Of a DNA stretch of 64,000 nt, positions 25,201 through 38,014 are shown piece by piece. Below the pieces are notes generated by a model, which worked only from the letters and a program-made list of their open reading frames with translations, had not been told where the DNA came from and did not search any database. Origin of the DNA: Lineus longissimus. Lineage: Eukaryota; Nemertea; Pilidiophora; Heteronemertea; Lineidae. The number at the start of each line of letters is the position of its first letter. The first letter of the stretch is position 1. A program made the position numbers and the translations under genes. Where the stretch lies: positions 17,918,501-17,982,500 of the forward strand of contig NC_088311.1 of the NCBI RefSeq assembly GCF_910592395.1. The letters run 5' to 3'.

Positions 25201-28200
25201 ATCGCTAAACTAAGGAGACTAATTTACCAATAAGACACAAAATTTGTTCTATATCGCCCTACTATGGTCGAACACGATTTGATGGTGAATAGTTTCTCTT
25301 CGTGGGCAGCATCCGTGTTTCATAGTTTTTCGTTCCCTTTCCATATTCAAATTTGTGGCTTTGATTAGCCAAAATAAGGTAATGGCAATTTGCTTCAGTT
25401 CAAAAACGCACAGACAGGTCAGAAAGTTGTTCTTTACGCTCTTCTGTCATGAAACTCTTTCCAACCTATGAGGAATTTATCTTTGAAGTGGGTTACGCGT
25501 TTATGCCCTTAAGTATGCAGTCACCTAGAAGTGCTTGTTCTCCGACTGTATTGATACAGAGACCATGTAGACATTTTGCACTGAAAGCCATTGCGTACAG
25601 TTTCCGCCGCTAATAGTGCCACTGTTTCCGCCACACTCGCCGTGTCCTTGACTAGCGGCCGTGCAATCGCAGTGCCAACGAACGGCTTCCGCCAAGAAAC
25701 CACATGCAATGTTGGCCGCGACATCCTTGCACTGATGTAGGGGTTCAGTGGCTTGCGGTCTTCCTATCTGTTGGCATCTGCTACCGAATGACATTTAATT
25801 CGTTCTAAATCTGGCGTGACTTCTGTTGACCGCACCATAACCTCAGAATTACATTCCACAATGCACCACTTCAAGAACTTGTGTTGCTGATGCCAGTGAG
25901 GATCAATTAAAGTCACTGATCTAATACCAGGACAGCTGAGGGCCATTATTTTGTGATTCCGATGTCGATACCAATAACTGAGTATTTATTAATGGCGTTG
26001 TTGGCGACGACGAGACACAAATAGAGATACGACACAGTCGCAGAATCAAGGCATGTCCTTTCCGGCCCCAATAATGGAATATTGACGGGAATGAAGAGGC
26101 ACAGTAGCAGCTGACGATGATTTTTTTCAGCTCAGAAATATGAGTGTGCGATACATGTACATGTATATGTCCATAAGACACTTATCTACCGCCTCTCATT
26201 GCACGCTTCGTTACACAGCGCGGCATTATAAGCTTATTTGCTCTTGCCGGTTTAGGAATATCAATCCCCAAAAAAACTCTTCGTTGGGGTCGATGCCACC
26301 AAGAATATTGTCTGATAACCCTTTAATAATACAGTAAAACAATGGGAATTGATGCTTATAGACCTTTCCATAACCGGTAAATGTCACAGTCCTTCAGGGC
26401 TGATGTGCGAAAACTATACTTGGCGAAATTCTCCCGGTTTAGTTTTTCCTAGAATATGATTTTGGGACCCAACTTTCTAGATAAGATATTTGCAAATCGA
26501 GTATTTTTTTCATTGAAACCCTTTGACGATTTTCGGGGGTCTAGACGGGGGTGATTTTTTTAAATGTATATTTAAAATACACTAATCGGCCACGTAGTAT
26601 TCGCGGGACCCACAAGGACAGTGACTGTCTGAGTGGCACAGTTGAAACAGTGACTGTTGGAGTGGCACAGTTGAAACATCCGCGCCCGTCACCTCTGAGG
26701 TCTCGTGTTCGATTCCCGGTCGGGCCCGGTACACTCATGAAATAGAGAGGGCAACTCCCTTCGATTAGGTAGAGGTCTCTCCGGGGTCTCCGGTTTCCTC
26801 CTACTTACAATACAATCGCCCAATATTGTTTATAGAGCTAATAATGTCGTCGTTGAAAACTCTGCTCGAAACTCTTTTTTTTAGGATACTGATATACATG
26901 TAGATCTCTGTCTGATTGATGAAGCAATTATAAGTTGTTACATTATTCATTCATTTGTTTCTTTTTCCCGTAGCACTATCGGATTGGCCTTAATCACATG
27001 CAGTTGTTAGGTTTTGATGATTTAATACCACTGGCTAGTCTCTGCCAAGCTTTCTGTCGTTGTCGCCAGACGTGCTAGGAGATCAGAAACAGTGCCGCCA
27101 TATGAATGTTCATGAGACTGAAGGGAACGTATCAGGACTTCCCGGCTGTCATGATGTCACATGCGTATCGAAATGAGCTGTTGCTGAATTACTTTGGTTA
27201 TTGTAGATGGGGTCAAACGTTCATTGCTCAGGGCATTTGCGTTGATAAGACGGGCATTGGGCTAACCTTTATATTCAGCTCAGTGGCGGCAACTGTAATC
27301 ATCCCAGTTGTTGTAGGATAATTGGTAATCAGTTGATAACGTATTCAAGCGACAACTCCTTGCCAATATTGACATTGATATCATCAGTTGATCATAGCGA
27401 TCACCATCCTTAGCCTCTGATCACAGGAAGACTGGAAGCCGAAGCCGGCGATAGTGCATAGCAAAATTGGTGTATCAAGCTTGTTTATTGGCACGGCCTC
27501 TTTTAAAACCAGATGCCACTGGCTACGATTGTACATGGACGTGCCTAGATATGTTTTGATATATAAACAGCCGTGTTGATTCCGCAGATCCCACTGACCA
27601 GAACGATTTTTCGGCAGCAGTCCGGCCGATCAACGCCGCGCCAAATTCTGTTTTATAGGCAGCGGTTATATTGTACATGTATTTGTTTAAATTATTCGCT
27701 ACCGCAATTGGTGGAAAGCGAAAGCACATTTTTCTTATCCAAAGTTGCCAATCGCAACAAGAATTAGAACGACCAAGCATTACCAAAGGCTCTTTTTAAC
27801 CTTTTGACACAAGTGATCACATATTAGGCTGTATCAAAAACTGCATTGAACTACAATTGTATTAAAATTACAATGGTCGTGTGGACAGGAATACGAATTC
27901 TATTAATACCAAGTTTCGGCAAATTTGCAAGTATGATAACGGCATCACAGCATTGTGTATAGAGGTTATTCACTGACGTCATATGATGACGTTGCCAATT
28001 GTTTTGCACTGCCATATTAGCCGTCACACGTGGTCATGGCGTAAAGGAAATGAATTGGCAGGTGACCGTCAACACGTCACGTCGTGACGTCACGTGAAGA
28101 ACCTCTATAACTGCATTTCTGTTTTTCTGAGTGACTACATATGGTAAATACGAACGGCGTATCCTTTTTGACCATGTATTATTCGTAACTACGTACTCCA

Positions 28201-29621
28201 GTTATATTCTCCTCGTGTCTCATGCAGCACTAGAAGTTATAAAAAGATGACCCATAAAAAAATCCTTTAAACATCATTCGTAACTACGTACTCTAGTTAA
28301 TAATTCTCCTCGTGTCTCAGCACTGGAAGTTATAAAAAGATGACCCGTTTAAAAAAAATCCTTTAAACTTTTAAATTAAACTTGTTGTTGTTGTCGTCGT
28401 CGTCGTCGGCGTTGTTGGTGTTGTTGTGGTCGTTTAAAAACATTCTATCAGTTATAACATTATCTCTCTTGTATATTCCAGGTGATGTGTAAGTTGAACT
28501 ACTTCATCCAGCAGATGGCGTACGTCGCATCCGTCACCATTCTGACCGTCATTGCCATAGAACGTTACGTGGCGATAATATACCCTATGAAGAGTAAACA
28601 ACTCACTACAAAAAGACGTTTGATATGCATCATAGTTCATATTTGGATTATAGCAATCTCCTACAATGTGATCCAGTTGGTTGTTTTTGACACATCCGGT
28701 ATGATAGAAATGGACGGAATGAGGTTTGAGTTCTGTGTTCCTACTTTTGAGTTTGACAGGAAAACGTACAATATTTTTAACTTTTTCTTGTGGTATCTTA
28801 TTCCGTTGATCATAATGAGTGTACTGTATACGAAGATTAGCATCGTTCTGTGGCGGAGTACGATGTTGTCGAGCGCTGTAAGAAATTCTACGGCAAATAA
28901 CAACCAGAAAGGTTCGATTGTGTCGAGGCATTCAAAACTCGAGGAGACTTCGAAAGATGAAGAGAGTGTTCTCATGACGAGTTATAAAAATTCTGACGAT
29001 CTCAGCTCAGCGCCTCAAGTCGAAACAAATGTAGTTATTATGAATGGCAGTCCTACCTCAAACTCGCATAAACTCTCGCACACATCACGTGACCACGGAG
29101 CACAGCGTTCAGCAACCGGAACTGATCACCAGTTGGTGCGTACCGGAAATAGCCACAACTCTGATGACATTGAAGATGACATAGGGTCGTCATCGACTGA
29201 ATTGACCTGCCTTGGTAGCAGGGTGAGCAGCAGAAGGCAACGCGCCCAGAACCGCCGCAGAAAAATCCAGTACATCGCACAAAAGGCAAAATCGGGGGGC
29301 GCAGAGAACCTTTTAAGGTCGCGGAGACGTGTTGTCAGACTGCTTGTATTAGTTGTCGCATCTTTCGCAGCGTGCTCGTTACCTTTTCAAGCCTATGTTC
29401 TGATCACTGCGTGGGATGGTTATGTGCCTTCTCTGGTGCCTCCAACATCTATCCTAATCATGTTCTTCAACAGTGGACTGAACCCTATTTTATATGCATT
29501 CTTTTCGGAGAACTTTCGCCGTGCAACGAAGGAGGTGTTTGTCGGTGGATGTGGACGCCTCAGACGTAAAGAGGGGTCAGTGCGGACTTCTGTTCCCGCA
29601 TACACAACAACGGGATTATAG
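19231..29621 (+). CDS. Trissin-receptor-type neuropeptide GPCR (rhodopsin family), 5' exon missing
   Basis: Two exons can be placed: 19231-19391 and 28482-29621. Both junctions are GT-AG (donor GGTAAGTG, acceptor TATTCCAG) and the join is in phase 0. Exon one enters TM1 at the GN motif and carries RSITNFFLANLAFADFCVG, the TM2 signature that is almost identical to insect trissin receptors and includes Asp 2.50. Exon two has the TM3 Cys (MCKLNYF), the ERY motif, TM4, TM5 with a Pro, an intracellular loop 3 of about 150 residues rich in Ser and Arg, TM6 with CSLPF and TM7 with NPILY, then FRRATKEVF and a short tail. The receptor should sit in the plasma membrane and couple to G proteins. The start Met and N terminus lie upstream and were not found. 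Related receptor groups cannot be excluded without a tree. Confidence 0.88.
20515..20690. promoter_or_regulatory. Cluster of nuclear-receptor-like half sites (TGACCTTG)
   Basis: TGACCTTGA/TGACCTTTGAACT-type motifs occur at least four times in about 170 bp, partly as a degenerate 20-bp tandem repeat. The reverse complement TCAAGGTCA is the known binding motif of ERR/SF-1-type nuclear receptors. It lies in the long intron of the trissin-receptor-like gene. It may simply be a decayed tandem repeat. Confidence 0.35.
26610..26830 (+). mobile_element. tRNA-derived SINE
   Basis: TGGCACAGTTGAA at 26663-26675 resembles a tRNA A box, and GTTCGATTCCC at 26707-26717 is a good B box at the right spacing. 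The tail contains CTCCGGTTTCCTCCTAC, a motif common at the 3' part of invertebrate SINEs. The A-box segment is partly duplicated in tandem (26619-26675). It lies within the long intron of the receptor gene. No poly(A) or target duplication was pinned down. Confidence 0.65.
27880..28175 (+). repeat. Dispersed repeat family R1, copy b, split by a MITE
   Basis: The left part (to 27961) has ATACCAAGTTTCGGCAAATTTG and ACAGCATTGTGTATA. The right part (from 28106) has ACTGCATTTCTGTTTTTC and CGAACGGCGTATCC. The two parts are contiguous in the other family copies, so the 144 bp between them are an insertion. Confidence 0.65.
27962..28105. mobile_element. 144-bp MITE with TATA target duplication
   Basis: The ends are inverted: GAGGTTATTCAC at the left and GAGGTTCTTCAC read inward from the right, followed by TGACGTCA on both sides. 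TATA flanks each end (27958-27961 and 28106-28109). If the true duplication is TA, the ends shift by two bases and a Tc1/mariner-type origin would fit. Confidence 0.75.
28181..28375 (+). repeat. Tandem duplication of a ~95-bp unit
   Basis: Two adjacent copies (28181-28275 and 28276 to about 28375) share ATTCGTAACTACGTACTC, TTCTCCTCGTGTCTCA, AAGTTATAAAAAGATGACCC and AAATCCTTTAAAC. They lie just upstream of the last receptor exon. Confidence 0.85.
28382..28432 (+). repeat. GTT/GTC trinucleotide microsatellite
   Basis: Imperfect GTT and GTC triplets over about 50 bp, about 50 bp before the acceptor of the last receptor exon. Confidence 0.8.
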
Positions 29622-32600
29622 TGTTGGTGGTCGGGGTTTTAATCTATCATTAGAAAGGTGTTGCAATTCTTGAATTAGCGAGGGTGCGTGTGTGGGGGGG
29701 GGGGGGGGGTCAAGCTCGTGCATCGTGCCTGTGACAAAGCCATAATCCATGTCATGGCTCCGCTGCAAACTAAAACTGCCCATTTGCACAGCGCTTTAGT
29801 CTGGCTGTGCAGTGGGCCGCACAAAACACGTGCATGGTACATCGCTCCAAACAAGGTCAAGATCGAGCGAAAACATAATTTTTGATTGAGTTCGATTGCA
29901 AGAACGCACTTAATTTTGTACATTGTATGCTTCTTTGCACCCAAATCGAATCACAAATTAAAAGTTTTTCTCTGCGATGTCGCATAATGTGTAGTGTGAT
30001 TCAAGCAAATTCGCATTTATCTGTGGAGCCTCACCTTACACTGAATGCGATTGTGACAATGCATGCGGCCGTGCTTCGTTCACGCCGCATTTGACGATCG
30101 CATGCGTTTTTAAATCTATGGGAAATCACATGTCACAATTCAGGGTTAACTTTATAGGTGATGCGTTTAGCACACTGCATGCAGGTTCGATTTGGATGCA
30201 ATGAAGCATTAAATGATTATTTTCATTCATGTGTACATGAAACACAATTACATGCCTCGCGTAGGTCTCATAACACCTCATGACATGCTCTTGAATTGTA
30301 TTTGTCATTGGAGGATCATCGATTGGTCCATATCATAATTGTGCCTTTCTTTCCGTATCACACGACATCATGATTGTATTGTGCATGTGACTGAGATCCA
30401 GTAAAAAGAACGATCTTCTGATATTTCTTCTATTGTTCGTGACATTTCTAAGAAAAGCAAAAGGACTGCGGACGAGTAACATAATACACTGCATCTCACT
30501 TTTATATTAGTGAAAGTATCAACTACACGTGGTAACGGTAGCTTAGGTCATTCAGTAGCGATCGATTTCAAGATACATGTAATTCGACCCGAACTTAGTG
30601 CAAATCCGCCATTGTTGACGTCAACCGATTCTGACAACTAATGAAAAAATACCATCCAAATGTTTAAAACCAGCCACAAACATTTTTTTAATCAAATCAA
30701 CGAGTTATATTGATACTATGTATTGAGAGATAAAAAACAAACAAATATTTTATAATGATTGTGGAATAAGAAGAAAAATATTCACACCACCTCCTGCGCG
30801 AACTCGTCGCAATCGTCATCTCACATGTCTGATGACGACACAGACTGATATATCAATGCAGCGATAGTGGGAATATGTCCTCTGCCCAAGCCTCGTGAAA
30901 CCGCAGTCCCTCTAACATTTTGAGTTGTCATGATTATCGGTGCACGTTGGCTTTTTAATTCAAATTCTGAATTAAATACATGTAGGTCGTACGTATAAAG
31001 GGCCTTTATTTTTACATGTACATGTAAGTGTTTGGCCCTAATACGCCTATTCAGAAAATTTGATAAAGACTTTAAAAGTGTACTGAGCCTTTTAGTTACC
31101 TTTTCAAAATCACTCATTTATTTACATGTGCTGTACTATAATGATAACAAAATAAACATTCAAAAGCATGTGTTGTACTGATTTCCTTCGCCTTGAAAAT
31201 TAAATATAAAATTCCTCATACGACTTTTGAGTGTGAGGAGGCTTAAAATACTCAGTTTCTTCAGCGCTTTTTTCGGGAAGCCAGGATTGCTCGAAAAGGT
31301 CTATCAGGATGCGGTATATAGGAACATTGGGCGTGAAAATCGCAATGAATCGAGGTGCCGTCGGAACATCACAAAGAAGAGAATCAGGATTCGACGAGGT
31401 GACGAAAATGCTTCCAAAAATAGCCTTTTGGTGTTTCTTATCCAATTCGTCGTATTTCTGCGCACGAATGTTTCAATTTTTTCCTGACTGTCTAATTAAT
31501 TAATCCGTTTTCCGACTTTTTGCTTACTTTTTACAAGGTACTTCCACCTCCTGGCTGTTTCGTGGACTGAAATCGCATGGAGGAAATTCACATGACAGAA
31601 GTAAAAAGTCGGCGGGAAAACGGCAGCAAGAAGTTGGGAAAACGGAGGTATAATCAGTCAGCTCGACGGAAAAAGTCGGGAAAGTAAAACTCTGTGCACT
31701 AAATCATCTCAGAGAAACGAGAAGGAAAAAGAATTACTAACTATGCAAGAAAATAATGCTTGCCTTTCCCAGCCGCTACGGTAGGAGCTACTCATTGAGT
31801 CAAGGGAGCGTTTATAGGCCTGATGTTGAAATAGGCCTTAGTAATAGTTAATTTATATTGCATTTCCTGCATGGTTTCTTCCGTCGTTAATTTTAAATCC
31901 TTACATGTGCGCAAAGGCGCTGTCCCATGCCAGCACATCAACCGTTTGCATACACATTTTATCAAACTCCACTTGCAGCCCATTGTAGACCAGCCAATCT
32001 TGAACCACGATGGGAGGTAATGCACCACTGCAGCACGGTAACAGTTATCGCAGCAGCACGGTTTCCATTAAAAACCCGGACTGACAATTTTCATTTTATT
32101 CGATCCAATTGGTCGTAAATGCTTTCAATCAATCTGGAAAAAATACTTATCTGGTATTTCGAGATACCATTAGGTGTTTTCGTCAGTCGCATGAATTCCC
32201 GTCAGTCATGTCAAACCTAATCATCGTTTCGTTTATAGATATCGCTCTCACGACTTGACATCGTAGACCGCTTAAGCTATTTTCAGTTTCCCCCGGAGAT
32301 TGTTCGAGGGTTTTTCTTCCATCTCTCGTCACTTTCGCGGCGGCCGTATGCATACGTTAATGGCAGTTTGAACGGAATTTTGCCCGAATGACAAGATGGC
32401 TGATTCCGACTTCAAGGACGTTATCTATTTCAGTTAATCTATTTAGAATTTTCACGTTAAGACTTAATGCCTGCGTTAAAGCTAACGTGAACAACCCCGC
32501 CCTGGCTTGCGAAACACTTCTTGTGTAAATCGAATACATGTACATGCATTACATGCGATGTCGCCGCACACACCTTTAACATCGGCATATAAACACCGAT

Positions 32601-32721
32601 TTGAAACGTCATGAAGTGGTTTTAACTAAATGGACTTTTTACCTCTTCTTGACGAAAGATTGCCATTGCAAGTTGAATATTCTCTTCAAAAGTCTTCGAC
32701 CAAGAAGAAGGTGGAAGCCCT

Positions 32722-32860
32722 CACTGTTAAAGGGATACGCCGTTCATAATTACTGGTGGTCCAGGAAAATAGAAATGTAGTTCACAATGCCGTAGCGTAG
32801 TTACTCTGCACACAAATTTGCTGAAACTCGGTATTCATGATAGTATTAATCTGTCTATAC
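32722..32860 (-). repeat. Dispersed repeat family R1, copy c (minus strand)
   Basis: Read on the minus strand it gives ATGAATACCGAGTTTCAGCA, CTACGGCATTGTG, ACATTTCTATTTTCCTGGAC, CAGTAATTATGAACGGCG and TATCCCTTTAA, the same block order as the other copies. Confidence 0.65.
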
Positions 32861-35510
32861 AACGGCAATGTATCCACGCTACTGGAAAGTTTTTGTCAAA
32901 TTCAATGAAACATTTCAAATTTTAACGAACGGCGTAGGGCTTTAACCTAATAATTGAACTTCTGAATTTTCAGGGGGTTTGTAAATTCCATGTCACCTTT
33001 TTCGTTTTACAACTATAAATTGTGAATATATACATAAATGTCATTGGTCATTTGGCTTTAAAATGACAGCGTGTCTGCGATTCTTCAAGTATTTATCATG
33101 TGGAGGTTACAATTTGTGGGAATTATCAATTAGCCATGATTGCACATATAGATCATGCAAAAGAGTGGTTGAGCGACATGTACATTACCTAAACTGAAAC
33201 TGGTGACTTTAACCTTTAGACCAAATGATGAAATTGGTGTTTGATTCTAGTCACAATGTATAAAGCTAACTGCTAATAGTCTACCGCTAACATTGCAGAC
33301 AATCTTAAGAAATGTACTGCGTGACATTTGCTTGCTGGCTGCTACACTACCACCGCCACCTTACAAAAAAGCATGGAACTAATACGATGTAGCTGCGCTT
33401 GTCGATAACTGGCGAAGCTTGCCCGTGGAGAATTCCCTTCTTTTCATCCAGCTTCCGAATACCAACGAGCACACTCCCAAAGAACAGCCGACGTGAAAAG
33501 AAATTGAGGCTGTCCAAAGGAGACAGGGCGCCGTTGTAGAAAATGAGATGAAGGAGCTTGGTCTAGGTAAACATCTAAAGCCAGGTGTCGAGCAGAGAGG
33601 TTGCGAAACAATGCTGGTAGTCTTATACTATGTGCCTCCGCTACTCCAAGCTGCAAAGGACATCATTCTTAGGAAGATTAAGAATCAGGAAAGAAAAAGA
33701 TGTTTGACCTGGCAGTAATTTGGATCTTAAAAAGTACGATGCGTTTCCTCTGTGACTATAGATCCTGCGGCGGTACGGAACATGGCGGGCAGAATATTGC
33801 CATGGCCTCTGTGACCATGGCCAACGACGGTACAAAGAGTACATCCCATTCCCTGATCGGGGTCTCCCGGTGTTTAGTATTCCATCCAATATCGTCCGGG
33901 GCGTACCGATAGCATGCATGGTGATGCCAGAGCCTCGGAGATAATCTAGATACCTCAGTCTACTACTAGTACGTGGCTACAATACCTGTTGATATTAACC
34001 CACATGTAGTCAAGAAGGAATACTCGTATTAACGGTGAATGAGCAATACATGGGCTGAAATTAAATTTGTTATCCCAGTATCATTTTGCAAAAAAAATCA
34101 TTTTACAGTCATTTTGCAATCTGGTTTTTAACTTAATGTACCTTAATGGCCTCCACATGCAAGGGCTTCCAGGCGTTTTGCTGAACTTTCCCGGACCAGA
34201 TAATTCAGTTCCTATAGCTATATAAACATTTATATAAATCATATGTGAGATGTGTAAGAAGAAGGCAGTATATTCGGAGGAGGACGAGGCGTTTAGCCGT
34301 CAATCATCCCGGGTATTTGAGAAGAAGGTACATTCCTCAGGTTCATTTTATCAATCAGTTTATTCACTTATAGGCCTATACCGAGGCTCAAAATAAGAAA
34401 TTTGAAAAATTTTGATATTTCAATTTACTCAGATTAAGTGAATAACAAAATCACGATTGCACATACTTAAGTTTCAGCATTGTTGTTGTGCACACTGATA
34501 AACTTACTCTACATACATGATATCAACTTCTGGTTACTTTTCAGAAGCAATATTTTTGTTTACAATAAGAACATCGAGTTGTTCTGATTACAGATGTCAA
34601 ATTCAATGGAAATGACCAATGTGGGACCAAATGTCGGGCCAAATCAATAGACAGGGCGTCCTTAGTAGAGAGGTGTCCGCTAAGGAAGGCTCAACTTTAC
34701 TTGGGGTAGTGAACATGACAAAATCGCTGTCGGACCATTAGCTAAATTCTCAAGTCCTCTTTTACCTGAATCTGTCGTCGCTAAACACATTTCCCGCCGA
34801 ATGCCATTTAATTTGTTTCTATAGCATTTCTAATAGAAGGAAAGTGTCATCATTAACAGTTCGTGCAAACAAAAACTTGCATTAATGCACACTTCTCACG
34901 TGTTATACTGTGTTAAATCGATTACAACTGCGTGTAAAAGGGCAGCATGCAAACTCATACAGTGCGAAACTCTTGAAAATAGTTGACTTTACGTCAGTTG
35001 CTTGTCAAGTTAAAATCATCGAGCAGAAAGACACACACTTGAGGTTCATTTTCCTGCCCTTTCCAGGAAATACTTTAAAACAATTCAAGTTGCCGAATAC
35101 ATCCTTTTTTCCATCGCTTTAAAAGGTGCCGGGTCCTATTAAAACATCGGGTGCCTTGGATATCGTGACATAAGCATTCAATTATTGTCAGGCTTTGCTC
35201 GCGAAGTTTCGAATAATAATGAAGAAAATCGAATAGTTAAATTTTTTTGATAGTAAGACGCACAAAACATTAAAAAGAGACATCTTGATTGGCTAATTAC
35301 AAATACATGCACATTGCTTTACGAAATTCAACTTCTTATTTTTCTTCCTTGGGAAATTGCACCCGGAGCTTAATGCGATTCATTCACACCGGATATTATT
35401 ATTGCTTTCATGTAATATCGATTTTTTTTCGATTTCAAAAAGAAACTTTGGAAATATCGAAATTTCGAAATGAGCTCATTTTAGACGGCTAATATGTAAA
35501 GTCAAGAACT

Positions 35511-35800
35511 TAGTGAGCCCCCCTTTAGGTCGGGGGAGCTCCCCCGAACCCCCCTACGAGCATATGTTAAGTGCAAGCTCTAACAACTACAGCTGTTACA
35601 ATGGGGGGACACCCCCCAAACCCCCCTCCGTCGACATAGGTTTTTACCAGTGCGTTGGGGGGAAGCTCCCCCCAACCCCCCCCCCCCCCCCCCCCGGTGA
35701 ACAGTCAACTAGCCCTTCTGTGTCATACTGCTGGGGGGGGGGGGGGGTGCGATGGGACCATCCATATAGTTCCTTCCGACACATTTTTGTTTTGGTAATG
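35511..35800 (+). repeat. G/C-run repeat related to the 3408-4918 fold-back element
   Basis: Alternating CCCCCC/GGGGGG tracts are joined by short spacers (GGGGAGCTCCCC, GGGGACACCCCC). Shared words with the 3.4-4.9 kb element include GTGCAAGCTCTA and ATAGTTCCTTCCG. A mirror of CCAGTGCGTTGGGGGG occurs near 3320-3350. Long C and G homopolymers near 35678-35697 and 35733-35747 may be length-unstable or misassembled. Confidence 0.6.
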
Positions 35801-36904
35801 TAATACATTGTGATTGACCTTATTCACGGGAATCGGGCGTTTCCAGTGATATACGACACAAATGGGTTGTCCTCATGCATTCACTTTCGAAACGCATTTT
35901 AAAATAGATGTTACGTCCTGTTAATGGGGCACGTCATCATCGCGTACATTTGGGAAAAACTCCCTAACGAGACCGGAGCAGACGGCTGAAAGTAGTTTAA
36001 TTATTGGCCGCTAGGGTACAGAATGTACGTCGCTCACCCAAATTTTTCACGCAACTATAGCTAAATAGAGCTAGTTCTAGTTTGTGATTCAATTTGATAC
36101 TTCAGATTTGGGCAGTAGACCAATATAACTTAGTCGTCAGTGTGGTTTTAAGCTGGAAAAACGTATTTGTTTTTCTTAAAGTGCCTTTTTTGGACGGGTG
36201 TGTGCGATTGTTTTGTTTTTATGTCACGTGACCTCGATCATGTCGCCACAAAATTGAAATAAACCACCCTTTTCTGTCATTATTTAGGACGGATATTTCT
36301 CTGATAAAAATATTAATATAATTGGCCAATTTCTTAGGCATATGATGTAGCGAATTCCCATGAAGATTTAAATTAATTTCAACCAATGGGATAGCAACCA
36401 CCACCGGAAGATCGCGGAGAAATCGGTAAACTCAACGGAGTTAATTCAGAAAAATACCAAAAAAAATTGTTTGTAGGATATACAATCTCTCTTTATTTCT
36501 CATCATTCATTTACATTATCTACTCCCGCACACACGTGTATCTTAAGAGCCCCTCCTAAAGGGGGTCTTAATAAACAATTAATTCATCAAACGTGGCCTA
36601 AACTGCAAAAAGGTCTCTGTAACCGTGTGCAGAGAGATTCTGCCGTCCTGCACTGTTTATTTTTTTAAAGACAGCTAGGAGTTATAAGCTTTACATTTAA
36701 GTGTTGAAATTATTGCAATTGTATTAGTTATTGAATAAAATGCAGATTTTTGAGATATTTTTGCTACTAACATTACGGCAGAACACTTTACCGTTCGGAT
36801 TTTCCTCATTGTGAGTCTAAACTTTGTAATGCCTAATAGCATTTGAATGCTGACGTCAAAATACTCCATCCGTTCTGCTAACATGACCGGTCACCTTAAA
36901 AGTT

Positions 36905-37721
36905 TGGAAGGGGATGGATTTCCATACAATTTGGTATGGCTTTCCATACGAATTAGTCAACCAAGTTAGACCTAAATTTTGAATAAAAACAAAGTGTTTG
37001 TGGTGACATTACCAAGTGCCAGTTATTTCACGAAGTTGTTACATATCCAGCCACCCAATAGCTGCTGCTCTTCACTAGCAGAATCATATCAAAAATCATG
37101 ACTGAAGTTAAAAATTTCAGAGCTGCTGAGGATGACCCGCATATCACAAGCTTATGAAAGAACTGTCAAATTCCATTGACCTACCATATTTTCAACAAAG
37201 TTTAAGTAATTTGTGCTTCTTTTGAACCAAAGAGTCATCACCAAGACTGACGGGCAGAAAACGTTGAATAAGGTTGAGTTGACTTCTGCACTTCAAACTG
37301 CATCGTCCAAGGGCTGTATGGCTTCCCATCTTTTAATATGGATATCCATACTTATAAATTCGCCATTTGAATCATCATGGATGTGATTATTCAAGTATAG
37401 ATTTCCATAATTACACAAACTCAACAAATATTGCAATCCTTGCCAAAGAACCCATGTGTATGAATTAACATCCATATCAAAATGTTAAGTATGGAAATCC
37501 GTCCCTTACAGTCCATTGGAGAGTTAAATAATGTGAAAATACTGTATTTATAGTAAGGATTCCCATACTTTTGTATGAACTTCCATACTTGTGGTGTTTG
37601 CCGTAGTATTGACCTTCATACATTCATAATAATCACATGAACATGATACTTCAAAATGACTAATGATTTTTGTATGGATATCCATATCAGAATGTTAGAC
37701 ATGGAAATCCACCCCCTTCCA
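36905..37721. mobile_element. Candidate non-autonomous DNA element with TGGAAGGGG ends
   Basis: TGGAAGGGGATGGATTTCCAT at the left and its inverted match with one mismatch at 37701-37721 bracket 817 bp. The interior repeats short palindromic words such as ATGGATATCCAT and ATGGAAATCC several times. No clear target duplication is visible, so the limits are provisional. It ends about 290 bp before the channel start codon. Confidence 0.55.
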
Positions 37722-38014
37722 GATTGCTTGACGAAGCCTACTCCTACTTCATTACCCATTAATTGTACTTCGATTCGGAGGACCGCTGCATGCAGCGGGT
37801 TCGTCAAACCAGTTCCCGAATGATGCGGTGCTAGCCAACCAGAAGAGGAGAGTCAAGTCAAGTCAAACATTGAAATCGACTTGCATACATGTAGCAGTAA
37901 TTTCATTACTTGGTTTATTTAGTGAATGACACTGGTGTTTCGGAAATTCGTCTCTGCTTTAGTGTCATACTTCGCGAGAGAAAACAACTAGTGGGTTTGG
38001 TCGAGCCATCAGCC

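Larger units (their letters stand above)
29622..36904. other. Intergenic DNA between GPCR and channel gene
   Basis: No gene recognised in about 7 kb. It holds a poly-G run at about 29693-29709, a dispersed-repeat copy (32722-32860) and a G/C-run repeat (35511-35800). Open frames are short and show no family motif. Confidence 0.4.

Noticed and set aside
26663-26717. Genuine tRNA gene
   Set aside because: A and B boxes are present, but no cloverleaf can be folded with paired acceptor ends; a SINE tail follows.
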